DNA of 16,813 bases from Planctomycetota bacterium (GTDB taxonomy: Bacteria > Planctomycetota > Phycisphaerae > UBA1845): contig JADFIX010000001.1 of assembly GCA_022566435.1 (NCBI GenBank), positions 1 to 16,813 of the forward strand, read 5' to 3'. A program made the position numbers and the translations under genes. The notes beneath the pieces were generated by a model, which did not search any database, had not been told where the DNA came from, and saw nothing but the letters and a program-made list of their open reading frames with translations. Below, piece after piece: positions 6,149-15,370 of this stretch. Each line of letters starts with the position of its first letter. Position 1 is the stretch's first letter.

Positions 6149-9100
6149 ATGGACACGATGCGAAATAGAGTACTCTGGGTCGGCGGTCTTTGTGCCTGTG
6201 TACTGGCGGTCGCGATCGGCGTGCAAACAGCCGATTCGGCGCCAGTCAAGGTCAAGGTCAAATCGGCTTCGTCCGAAAACGTCGACATTCTCGTGAGTGA
6301 TATGAGGCCAGGCCAGCTCTTTCGCTTGCCGGAAGTATATACGGTCAAGAAGCGGTATCCCGACGGGCATCCGATGAGAAACGCCCTTGCCGGAGTATCT
6401 CAGGGCTGTAACGGGGTGGATGTGGAAATCAAGGAAATCTACACTTCGAAACGCGGACAGTTTGGCTATCGACCGGGACGCGGAAAACGAATCGCCGACG
6501 ATTTGGTGACGGAACTCGTCAGGGAGTGCTCTATCTGCTCGCTCGAGGTTCGTGTCACCGGTGGCGTCGAGGATGGTGATGGCGAGTTTCGTGCGGACAT
6601 CGAGCTTTACGACGGCTGCCCTTTGGAGGGCGGCTCGTCGATTCCAGATTCCTTGGTACAGTATACCGGCCTGGAAGATGACCTAGGGCAGTTTCACGAC
6701 CTCGTCTTGGATTATTCCGATCGCGGCATGTGCAACGACGGTGTTTGCCCCAGCGGCGATGCGTGCCAGGTCGCACTACAGGATTGCATGTACGGAATTT
6801 GCGGCGACGGAACCGCGTGCGACCCCAATGAGGAGCCTTGTTCGGACGGGTCTCCGTGCACGGACGGTACTTGCGAAGACGAAACCCCATGCACGCCGGT
6901 TTGTGCGGACGGAACTCAGTGTACCGCACATGCTGCCGGACTTTGCGCGGACGATTCCGCGTGCGACGCCGAAAAACAGGCTTGTTTAGACGGATCCAAG
7001 TGTAGGAACGGAACTTGCAGCGACGGCGCCCTTTGCGAGCCCAATAGGCCGCCGTGCGCGGACGGAACTTTGTGTGATGAGGACGAGCTCTGCGGCGACG
7101 GAAGTGACTGCCCGCCGCTCATTTGTGAAGACGGGTCTACGTGTGTCAAGTCTGAATGCGTCGGTGATCCGTGTTCGGTCTCGCAGCAGAATTGCTCGGC
7201 GGGAATCTGCACCGATGGGTCCGCGTGCGACCTCGCTGACCCGAATTGTGAAGATAAATCTGAGTGTCAGCCGACTTTCATTCTTTGCGTGGAGGATCCG
7301 CTCCAAATTCCCCCGACGGTGTGGATACGGCTTCGATTCGACACTGAACAAGCCGCGGTGGTCATGGGAGAAACGCCGACCCGTGGGTTTTCAGCCGACG
7401 CCTATGACGATTTGCATGGCCATTGCACGGCTTGGTTCGCCGGATGGCCGACGTTTCCCCATGCGACGTTTTATGCCGAAATCCTCGCACCCGTCGAGTG
7501 TGAAACGCACTTTCTGGCTTATTTGGCGGCGAACCCCAACAAGCCCGCGTTCCTTCCCTCGGATATCGGTGGTGTGATACTTCCCCTCGGCGGCACTCGT
7601 CCGGCGTTCACCAACCCGACGACTCGGCTTGGCGACGACATAAACCTGACAGTCGACAGCTGCATCCTCAGCGCGTATGAACTCGGCATGAAGGGCACGG
7701 CCGGTGCGTTTCTGATGAACATCGACATTCGATGGCCCAATCTTACAGACGGGAACCCCAACACTCCCGATGGCGAGGACCCGAACATCCGGCATGCGGA
7801 AACGTTTTCAGGGCGAGGCGACGGAGCTGCTGGGGGAAGTGCGGAAGTGTCGCACTTCACGATTGATGAAGACGTGAACTTGTCGATCAACACGAACGAC
7901 CAACCGATCTTCATTACGTGGTCGTCCAATAGGACCAACACCGGTGCCATGGAAGTCAACATCAACCAAGCTGGCACCAGCGGTCCGGACTTGTTCGCCT
8001 ACGATGTGGACCTCCTTCAACGGAACAGATGGGTCGCGGTTACGGACGGGGACAATACGCCTGCGGTCTTCTATGCGGCCATCTTCTGCCGTGGCGAGGC
8101 GCCACGCGGGGCGTGTTGTCCTAATCAGCCCGACCAACCGGGACGCGATATGGAGTGCTTCGATGGGGGGCTGGATGAGAAAACCCAGGAGATTATCGGC
8201 GTGCCCGTGACGTCCTGCCTGGGCACACGGTGGCAGATCGACTCCACGTGTGCGGAAAACACGTTCGAGCCACCGTGCGGCACACACTCGTGCTGCGGAA
8301 CGAACAGCAACTGCAATCATCGCACGCGCGACGACTGCTTGGAAGACTGCATAACCGACGTCGATCCGATCTTCTGTGAGCCGGTATGCGTAGGCGGTCC
8401 GAACTTCGGACAGCCCTGCAGTGGCGATGGCGACTGCGAGCCAGAAGGCATATGCGATGACAACGCCCAATGCCCGGGACAACGCACCTGTGGGGTGACG
8501 GGGTGTCAGGTCAACGGTGAATTCACGGGGCGGGCGTGCGATCTCAATAACCCCGATCAGGGCAACTCCGATTGTATGAAATGCTCCACCAGCGGTGATT
8601 ACTGCCGTCCGCGTTGTACGGAAGGTATTCGCGGCGGTCGTCCCTGCGACGATAATGGGGATTGCCCTGATAGCGTCTGCGATAATGGTTTCGACTGTCC
8701 GGACGAAGAGACGTGCGATGCGGGACATGTGTGTGTTCATGAAGCTGGTCTGTGTAGTTTGCGGTGCGCCAGGTGGGGTGCGGGCAAATTCTGCGGTATA
8801 GGCGACCAGTTTTGTCCGAACTTCACATGTTTCGATGCCGTTGGTGACTGCGCCGACGTGGAACCTGAACACGTGTGTCATTGGCGGTGCAGTCTTACGC
8901 ACCGGAGTTGCACGTTCGACGCAAATTGCAGCGGCTCCGGCTATGGAACCTGTGATAATCCTACGGGGGGGCAGGACGCAGGGCGATGCACCGGCAAGAT
9001 CTGTCAATTTAACAATGACTGCGATACGGGCCAGGGCGTGTGCGCTGAAGACAATAGAGATTGCCCCCAGGGGACTCACTGCCTGATCGATTTCAGAGTC

Positions 9101-11686
9101 TGTACCGGTCGAGAGGGCTGCGATCACTTGGGATGCTGCGGCGTGGTGTGCGGCATACGTCCTGCGTGCTGCGACGGTTCACAGGGTGAAACCTGGGATA
9201 ATTCATGCGTCTCGACCGCCGACGACCACTGCGAGTTCCCGCCGGGCAACGACGAGTGTTTCAGCACCCGAGCCAACGAAGGCGCCTTCGAATTCATTCT
9301 AGAGGACGATGACGACGGCGGCGCATGTACGTCGGGCTCCGATCGCTGCAGTGGATCGAAACGTGCGAATAACGATTTCGCCACTTCGAGGCTTGACGAT
9401 CCGGGATTCTGTTGTAACAAGCGTGGCGCGGGTGCCGGTGGGGCGGGCACGATCTGGTACAAATTCGAGGCCATGCATGGTTCGGCCAGAATCCATAACT
9501 GCCCGACGCCGGGGTCGTCCAGGACGATTAACTCCCTCATTCAGGTATTCAAGGCAGTCGACCAAACCAACGATGGGAATGACTTGGACGAGTGCAACTC
9601 GCTCGAGGTGATCGCGTGCAACGACGACGCGGGGATTTGCGGTGGCAGCGGCGAAAACTGCCCTGATGGAAATTGCCTGGCTAGCGTATGTGTCGTGGAT
9701 TTGACAGTCGGTGACACGTACTACATTATGATGGCCGCGAGCACAGGTAGCGCTCAAGGGCGATATGATATTGATATCCAGTCACCCTGCCCGAGCGCTC
9801 AAGCGCCGCCAATCGGTAGCATCTGTGAGTTTGCCCAGAACCAGGGTCTTCCGGACGACCCGAACGGCGTGCCGTTCGATCTCGCGAATGCCTCCCTCGA
9901 TTGTCCGCCGGAGCCGCTGCTTCCCGGCATGACGAACGATACGTGGTTCTTGGCGCAGTCCACCTGTGCGGGAAATATGATTATCCAAACCTGCGGCTAT
10001 GATCTTGGGGAAGAGAACCCGGCGACGACGCTGGCCGTGTACCGAACCGACCTGTCGTTCCAGTGTCCGCCGACAAACCTGGTCGGTTGGAATGACGACG
10101 CGACGATCAGTCCGGCGTGCACGATCCGCGGGGACGTCTGCGACGCCCACGAAGATTGCAAACTGGGTTGTCAGGGGACCGGGATGCAGTGTGATTCCGA
10201 CGCTGATTGTCCGGGCTTGTCAGCTTGTGTCGATAGCCGGCGGGCCGTTTGTGAAACGGTGCCCGGAAAATGCGAGGACGGATCCGTTTGCGACCCCGAT
10301 GAAGATTCTTGTTCGCAGGGATCTTGTAAGGTGGGCAGGGGCGAGTCGTCATTGACGGCTTGCATTCGGGCTTTCTGCACAAGCGATTCCGAATGTCCCG
10401 AGGACACGGCATGCACGAACGGTATATGTGACTCCGACGAATCCCTATGTATTCGGGGCGTCTGCGAACACGATCTTAACACAGAGTGCGATGCGACGAT
10501 GTTCGGATCCTGCGCGAACGGCGATCCGTGCGACGGTATCACGGACTGTGTCGACGGGAGTGTTTGCGAACCGGAGTGCGGACGCAACGGCAACGAAAAC
10601 AACCGCCCGTGGGAATGCTTCGGGCAAGAGGCATGCGTCCTCGCTGAATGCGTCAGTGAATGTGCGCCTTCTTCCTACGTCGTCGTGCCGACCTTCGCGA
10701 ATCAGTGGTACTTCGTGAGGGTGGGTGGAGTGTCCGGTGGCGAACCGTCGGGAACGATACGACACTCGTGTGTGCCGGACGACTGTAACTCCAACAGTGT
10801 TCCCGACGGAATCGAAATTGGGTTAAATCCCGGTCTGGACTGCAATCAGAACGCAAGACTCGACTCCTGCGAACTCGACGCCGGCGAAATCAACGACTGT
10901 AACTGCAATAATGTGCCGGACGAGTGTGAGATGGACGAAGGCAATCCGATTGACTGTGCGCCCTTCGTGGCCGCCGGTGAGCCATGCGAAGAAGGCCCGT
11001 TTTTCTGTCCGTCGTTTGGTTGCGAGTTTGACGTCAACAACAACGGCATCCCGGATTGCTGCGATGCGGGTGTGCCGCCGGCCGTCTGTCCGGTCTGTCC
11101 GGTGGTTTGCGGCATCACTGACTTGACCGGCATTGTCTTCGCCGATGCCAATGCGATTGCACCGCTTGCGGTCGATCAGCCGGTCCATTGCGCAATCGAC
11201 GCCCGTCAGCCTCACGATATCAACGATGCGACCGCTCGAGAAGGATGGGACCGCATGGTGTTGTCGTTCACCTGTGATCCGGCGGCGTTCGGCCTGGCGG
11301 CTGGCGATTTCACAGTAACTGCCGGTACGCCGGGCATCAGCTCTGTCGTCATCAACGGTCCGGCCAACACGGCCACGGTGATGCTCAACGACAAGATTAC
11401 GCCGGGAGAATGGACGTGTATCGAGCACACGCCTTCCGGAAATCATTGGTGCATGGGTTACTTGCCGGCGGACGCCAGTGGAGATGGTCTTAGCGCTGCG
11501 AGCGACATCAACGCCCTGATCAACGCGATCAATCTCGTGCCGGGCTTCGGCCGTCCCATCTATGCGACGGATATGGACCGTAGTGGTGTGACGTTAGGAT
11601 CGGACATTCTACGATTGATCGACCTGCTGAACGGTGCAGGCGCTTTCGATCAGTGGATTACGCAAGGCTTGCCGGTCTGTCCGTAG
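6149..11686 (+). CDS. Very large secreted Cys-rich multidomain protein with dockerin-like C-terminus (1845 aa)
   Basis: I chose the ATG at 6149 because AGAGGA lies six bases upstream and it opens a clean signal peptide (MDTMRNRVLWVGG, cleavage likely after TADSA, residue 31). Domains in order: an unassigned N-terminal part (32-192); a Cys array (195-380) with nine exact C-x-D-G-x-x-C units; a beta-rich domain (385-650); a CC-containing segment (653-745); a second Cys array with PCDDNGDCP-like units (746-1027); a PPC-like beta-sandwich (about 1033-1213, with GTIWYKF, VIACNDD and GDTYYIMMA); a second such domain (1214-1541) interrupted by a Cys-rich insert (about 1325-1507); DCNSNSVPDG/NCNNVPDECE repeats resembling thrombospondin type 3 calcium repeats (1542-1654); a beta domain; and a dockerin-like pair of calcium loops (DASGDG at 1775, DMDRSG at 1808) ending LPVCP. 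It is expected to be exported and disulfide-rich. No catalytic motif is seen; a structural or adhesive surface role is inference. It is monocistronic. Confidence 0.92.
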   Translation: MDTMRNRVLWVGGLCACVLAVAIGVQTADSAPVKVKVKSASSENVDILVSDMRPGQLFRLPEVYTVKKRYPDGHPMRNALAGVSQGCNGVDVEIKEIYTSKRGQFGYRPGRGKRIADDLVTELVRECSICSLEVRVTGGVEDGDGEFRADIELYDGCPLEGGSSIPDSLVQYTGLEDDLGQFHDLVLDYSDRGMCNDGVCPSGDACQVALQDCMYGICGDGTACDPNEEPCSDGSPCTDGTCEDETPCTPVCADGTQCTAHAAGLCADDSACDAEKQACLDGSKCRNGTCSDGALCEPNRPPCADGTLCDEDELCGDGSDCPPLICEDGSTCVKSECVGDPCSVSQQNCSAGICTDGSACDLADPNCEDKSECQPTFILCVEDPLQIPPTVWIRLRFDTEQAAVVMGETPTRGFSADAYDDLHGHCTAWFAGWPTFPHATFYAEILAPVECETHFLAYLAANPNKPAFLPSDIGGVILPLGGTRPAFTNPTTRLGDDINLTVDSCILSAYELGMKGTAGAFLMNIDIRWPNLTDGNPNTPDGEDPNIRHAETFSGRGDGAAGGSAEVSHFTIDEDVNLSINTNDQPIFITWSSNRTNTGAMEVNINQAGTSGPDLFAYDVDLLQRNRWVAVTDGDNTPAVFYAAIFCRGEAPRGACCPNQPDQPGRDMECFDGGLDEKTQEIIGVPVTSCLGTRWQIDSTCAENTFEPPCGTHSCCGTNSNCNHRTRDDCLEDCITDVDPIFCEPVCVGGPNFGQPCSGDGDCEPEGICDDNAQCPGQRTCGVTGCQVNGEFTGRACDLNNPDQGNSDCMKCSTSGDYCRPRCTEGIRGGRPCDDNGDCPDSVCDNGFDCPDEETCDAGHVCVHEAGLCSLRCARWGAGKFCGIGDQFCPNFTCFDAVGDCADVEPEHVCHWRCSLTHRSCTFDANCSGSGYGTCDNPTGGQDAGRCTGKICQFNNDCDTGQGVCAEDNRDCPQGTHCLIDFRVCTGREGCDHLGCCGVVCGIRPACCDGSQGETWDNSCVSTADDHCEFPPGNDECFSTRANEGAFEFILEDDDDGGACTSGSDRCSGSKRANNDFATSRLDDPGFCCNKRGAGAGGAGTIWYKFEAMHGSARIHNCPTPGSSRTINSLIQVFKAVDQTNDGNDLDECNSLEVIACNDDAGICGGSGENCPDGNCLASVCVVDLTVGDTYYIMMAASTGSAQGRYDIDIQSPCPSAQAPPIGSICEFAQNQGLPDDPNGVPFDLANASLDCPPEPLLPGMTNDTWFLAQSTCAGNMIIQTCGYDLGEENPATTLAVYRTDLSFQCPPTNLVGWNDDATISPACTIRGDVCDAHEDCKLGCQGTGMQCDSDADCPGLSACVDSRRAVCETVPGKCEDGSVCDPDEDSCSQGSCKVGRGESSLTACIRAFCTSDSECPEDTACTNGICDSDESLCIRGVCEHDLNTECDATMFGSCANGDPCDGITDCVDGSVCEPECGRNGNENNRPWECFGQEACVLAECVSECAPSSYVVVPTFANQWYFVRVGGVSGGEPSGTIRHSCVPDDCNSNSVPDGIEIGLNPGLDCNQNARLDSCELDAGEINDCNCNNVPDECEMDEGNPIDCAPFVAAGEPCEEGPFFCPSFGCEFDVNNNGIPDCCDAGVPPAVCPVCPVVCGITDLTGIVFADANAIAPLAVDQPVHCAIDARQPHDINDATAREGWDRMVLSFTCDPAAFGLAAGDFTVTAGTPGISSVVINGPANTATVMLNDKITPGEWTCIEHTPSGNHWCMGYLPADASGDGLSAASDINALINAINLVPGFGRPIYATDMDRSGVTLGSDILRLIDLLNGAGAFDQWITQGLPVCP
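6799..7240 (+). repeat. Coding array of C-x-D-G-x-x-C repeats
   Basis: Units such as CGDGTAC, CSDGSPC, CADGTQC, CLDGSKC, CSDGALC, CADGTLC, CGDGSDC, CEDGSTC and CTDGSAC recur at irregular spacing. The DNA core gacggaac or gacgga recurs with them. Related units (CEDGSVC, CVDGSVC) recur near 10274-10570 in the same gene. Confidence 0.8.
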
Positions 11687-11740
11687 CGGTAGGTGTTTCC
11701 ACGCCGCTCGCGTGGTGTTCTTGACGTGTGCGTACTTCAT

Positions 11741-11773
11741 GGCCCCCGCGACATAAAGTCGCGGGGGCCTTTT
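11741..11773 (+). terminator. Strong intrinsic terminator of the large secreted-protein gene
   Basis: GGCCCCCGCGAC (11741-11752) pairs perfectly over 12 bp with GTCGCGGGGGCC (11758-11769) around loop ataaa. TTTT follows at 11770-11773. It lies 55 bases after the stop codon. Confidence 0.93.
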
Positions 11774-11805
11774 GCATGGTTCTCACGCACGCGAATCAGC
11801 GGCGA

Positions 11806-11850
11806 GTGCGTCCGAGAGAAGTAGGGTGCCGGACGCACCTTTTCTTTGTT
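11806..11850 (+). terminator. Second hairpin with T-rich tail, plus strand
   Basis: GTGCGTCCG (11806-11814) pairs with CGGACGCAC (11830-11838) around 15 bases, followed by a T-rich tract ttttctttgtt from 11840. The 3' arm lies in a copy of a short repeat found inverted at 11939-11959. It may back up the stronger terminator upstream. Confidence 0.5.
11821..11839 (+). repeat. GTAGGGTGC-type repeat, copy 1
   Basis: Copy 1 reads gtagggtgccggacgcacc. The copy at 11939-11959 lies in inverted orientation and has four extra bases (gtcc) in the middle, so both derive from one palindromic element. Confidence 0.7.
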
Positions 11851-11928
11851 TGGATGTGCCCGTGCGCAGGCGGGGAGATGAAGCCATCGGATTTCGGCGA
11901 CGTCGAGGGTCGCGCGGGCGAATGGACC

Positions 11929-11953
11929 AAAAAATCGCTGCGTCCGGGACGCA
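11929..11953 (-). terminator. Probable terminator of the ahcY operon
   Basis: On the minus strand TGCGTC pairs with GACGCA around a three-base loop, and a run of six T (11934-11929) follows after four bases. It lies about 115 bases beyond the ahcY stop codon. The short stem makes it weaker than the terminator at 11741. Confidence 0.5.
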
Positions 11954-11959
11954 CCCTAC
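11939..11959 (-). repeat. GTAGGGTGC-type repeat, copy 2 (inverted)
   Basis: Read on the minus strand it begins gtagggtgcgtcc and ends cggacgca. It is the inverted partner of 11821-11839, 100 bases away, and is part of the presumed terminator of the ahcY operon. Confidence 0.7.
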
Positions 11960-12066
11960 GGCGCTTGGCGCGCAAAAAACGGTCGACAATGGCGCCGACC
12001 GTCTTCGTTGTGGCCAATTCGCCAACGCAATACGCGGGAGACTTTGGACAACGCCGCCCGGCACCG

Positions 12067-13494
<1,428 letters not shown>

Positions 13495-13540
13495 CGCATC
13501 GTTCTCCGATAGTTCGTGTTTTCGTTTCGGTCTCCATTGT

Positions 13541-14497
13541 TCACCTTCGGGGTTCCGTCGCAACCCTCCGCGCCGTCACGACAAACAATTCCGGTGCATC
13601 GGCAGCCCGATCGACCGTCGACAACGGACGCGATCGCGCATCGCAAAACCCGGCTTCCCGAAACCAACGAATAATGTCCACGGGGTCAAGACCCCACCAT
13701 TGATCTTGCATGCGGCTGTGAAACCCGGGGTCGTCGTGCGCGACTTGTTCGATAATCAAGACGCTTCCGCCCGGGCGCACGACGCGACCCAATTCCATGA
13801 CCGCTTCCGACGGCGCGGGGACATGGTGGAGAACCAGCGCCGCCACGGCGAGATCCACCTCACCATTCTTTAGCGGCAAGGCGGATAGGTCTCCCGCTCG
13901 TAGCTCGACGTGCGACAGTCGGGCCGCCTCGACGCGATTGCGAGCGGCTTCCAGCATCCTTGCGACAGGCTCCACCGCAATCACCCGTTGGAACTGTGTC
14001 GCGAGCAACGGGAGAAGGTATCCCGTTCCCGTGCCAATATCGGCAACAATCCAATCGGAGGGAAGAAGTGCCCACATCGCTTCGAGATGGAAGCGTTGGC
14101 CGAAGCTGGATTCGCGGACCGAATCCCACCGCCGTCCGACTTCGTCGAAGAACGTGTCGCTCATGCGGCGCCGTCGGTGGACAACCGCGGTCAGTCGCTC
14201 GTCCAATCCGGTGGGCAGGGGTTGTTCGCCGATCCAATCCAGAATTGTATGACGCAACGGAGACCCGTCATGGTCATTCGATTTTTCAAAGGACGAGCAC
14301 AAGATTGTAGTGCCGACACGCCTATCCCGAATAAGCTGTGAATCGCGAAGCACTTTGAGATGCCGGGAGACGGTCGATTGAGGCTGCTGCAATACCTCGA
14401 CCAACTCGGAAACAGCGAGTTCATGCCGTGTAAGCAAGGCGAGGACTCGCTGCCGCGTTCGATCGGCGAGAGCCTTGAATAGGGTTTCCGGTTCCAT
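13541..14497 (-). CDS. ArsR-type regulator fused to SAM-dependent methyltransferase domain, SahR-like
   Basis: Of 318 residues, about 1-75 are an ArsR winged helix (METLFKAL-type start as [22 protein letters not shown], recognition helix [11 protein letters not shown] at 40-50). Residues 110-310 are a class I methyltransferase fold with motif [17 protein letters not shown] (151-166), AVEPVARML (174-182), the [12 protein letters not shown] strand and the [10 protein letters not shown] post-motif. The architecture and the adjacent ahcY match SahR, a regulator of SAH and methionine metabolism described in Proteobacteria that senses S-adenosylhomocysteine through the methyltransferase-like domain. 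That this protein does so is inference. It lacks the clustered cysteines of metal-sensing ArsR proteins. The ATG at 14497 fits family N-termini; the frame upstream runs through the operator. It probably represses its own operon, including ahcY. Confidence 0.9.
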   Translation of the reverse strand: MEPETLFKALADRTRQRVLALLTRHELAVSELVEVLQQPQSTVSRHLKVLRDSQLIRDRRVGTTILCSSFEKSNDHDGSPLRHTILDWIGEQPLPTGLDERLTAVVHRRRRMSDTFFDEVGRRWDSVRESSFGQRFHLEAMWALLPSDWIVADIGTGTGYLLPLLATQFQRVIAVEPVARMLEAARNRVEAARLSHVELRAGDLSALPLKNGEVDLAVAALVLHHVPAPSEAVMELGRVVRPGGSVLIIEQVAHDDPGFHSRMQDQWWGLDPVDIIRWFREAGFCDARSRPLSTVDRAADAPELFVVTARRVATEPRR

Positions 14498-14522
14498 GTC
14501 AAACAAACCCGTCCGCGTAATG

Positions 14523-14548
14523 AATCCTACTATCCGGATATTAGGATT
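14523..14548. promoter_or_regulatory. 26-bp near-perfect palindrome, probable operator of the SahR-like regulator
   Basis: The site is centred between 14535 and 14536, with core TATCCGGATA and outer arms AATCCTA and TAGGATT. Twelve of 13 base pairs of the dyad are symmetric; the exception is C14530 against T14541. It covers the -10 box and presumed start of the regulator promoter, as expected for a repressor site. Tandem inverted arms suit an ArsR dimer. Confidence 0.8.
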
Positions 14549-14565
14549 TATCATCTATCTGTCAA
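14538..14565 (-). promoter_or_regulatory. Promoter of the SahR-like regulator and ahcY
   Basis: On the minus strand, perfect -35 box TTGACA (14565-14560) and -10 box TAATAT (14543-14538) have a 16-base spacer. Transcription would start near 14531 and leave about 34 bases before the ATG at 14497. The -10 box lies inside the palindrome. Confidence 0.8.
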
Positions 14566-14710
14566 CGGCGGTCTTGGCTTTATTCTGGCGATGCGGAAGA
14601 AATGAGCCGTTTTGGGCCGATGGTTTGACCGGCGTCGTACATACTCTGAAGATGCCGGGGACGCGGATGTGGTTTTTTTCGGTCGAAGGCAGTTCTGGGG
14701 AACCCGAGCG

Positions 14711-15370
14711 GTGGCAGAGCATCCAAATCCATGGAGAGAAACGATCGGAGGGCAAGTCGGCCGCACTCTGCCTCTCGAGGACTTGGCGGTCATCGAGAGG
14801 GTCAAAGAGGGCCGGACGGAAGCCTATGGAAAGCTCGTCCTGAAGTATCAGGACAGGGTGTTTAACGCATGCTGGCGTATCTGCGGACACTTGGACGACG
14901 CGCGGGATTATACGCAAGACGCGTTTGTCAAAGCACTGGAGAACATTGACTCCTTCCGCGCCCAGAGTGGGTTCTACACTTGGATATTCCGCATTGCGGT
15001 GAACCTGGCACTTTCCGGGCGACGCAAGGCGGCGACTCAGCAGATGCGGTCGCTTGATCAGATTGCGGACGCGTCGGGAACTCAGGCAGCGGCGTTGGTC
15101 GCGTATAAGAACCACAGCGACGCCGCCGGGTCCCTTGACACGGGTGGTGACACCGACGCCCGGCAAGCGATTATCCGCGCCCTGAATTCGCTTGACAAGG
15201 ATCACCGCGCCGTCATCGTTCTTCGGGATATCGAAGGAATGAATTACCAAGAAGTCGGCGAGATTCTCGATATTCCAGTGGGAACGGTGCGATCGCGTTT
15301 GCATCGGGGGCGAATGGCATTGCGTGAGTCTTTTCTTGCAACACAGCGACGAAGGGATTTGGACGAGTGA
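14711..15370 (+). CDS. ECF-type RNA polymerase sigma factor
   Basis: The protein has the two-domain layout of sigma-70 ECF factors. Region 2 (about 38-106) contains KYQDRVFNACWRICGHLDDA, YTQDAFVKALENIDSFR and FYTWIFRIAVNLAL. Region 4 (about 152-208) has SLDKDHRAVIVLRDIEGMNY, QEVGEILDIPVGTVRSRLHR and RMALRESF, the usual -35-binding helix-turn-helix. The start is uncertain. The frame is open to a TTG at 14612, but the first 33 codons have atypical composition (many W, F, R), so I prefer the GTG at 14711, giving 219 residues. The ribosome site is weak in either case. A linker of about 45 residues between the domains is slightly long. The stop overlaps the start of the anti-sigma gene, so the pair is likely translationally coupled. 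It diverges from the SahR-like operon. Confidence 0.9.
   Translation: MAEHPNPWRETIGGQVGRTLPLEDLAVIERVKEGRTEAYGKLVLKYQDRVFNACWRICGHLDDARDYTQDAFVKALENIDSFRAQSGFYTWIFRIAVNLALSGRRKAATQQMRSLDQIADASGTQAAALVAYKNHSDAAGSLDTGGDTDARQAIIRALNSLDKDHRAVIVLRDIEGMNYQEVGEILDIPVGTVRSRLHRGRMALRESFLATQRRRDLDE

Larger units (their letters stand above)
11774..12066. other. Convergent intergenic region
   Basis: No gene is supported between the terminator of the secreted-protein gene and the ahcY stop codon. The open plus-strand frame here continues antisense through ahcY and has no family motif. The region holds the inverted repeat pair and their terminator-like hairpins. Confidence 0.6.

Noticed and set aside
6799..7240. 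CRISPR-like or non-coding repeat array
   Set aside because: The repeats are degenerate, follow codon periodicity and encode C-x-D-G-x-x-C units; spacing is irregular and there are no constant repeats.
7808..9127. 439-residue minus-strand open frame inside the large secreted-protein gene
   Set aside because: It is antisense to a frame with signal peptide, domains and Cys periodicity; its own sequence is low-complexity and has no motif. It stays open because of codon bias on the sense strand.
13495..13540. SAH or SAM riboswitch before ahcY
   Set aside because: Only 46 bases separate the genes and no riboswitch-like structure is visible; control by the upstream operator is the better explanation.
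14612..14710. Longer sigma factor start at TTG 14612
   Set aside because: The extra 33 codons have composition unlike the rest of the protein and unlike ECF N-termini; kept as an alternative only.
14475..14843. 122-residue plus-strand frame with a hydrophobic stretch (ILGFIIYLSTAVLALFW)
   Set aside because: It translates the operator palindrome and promoter of the regulator and then overlaps the sigma factor in another frame.
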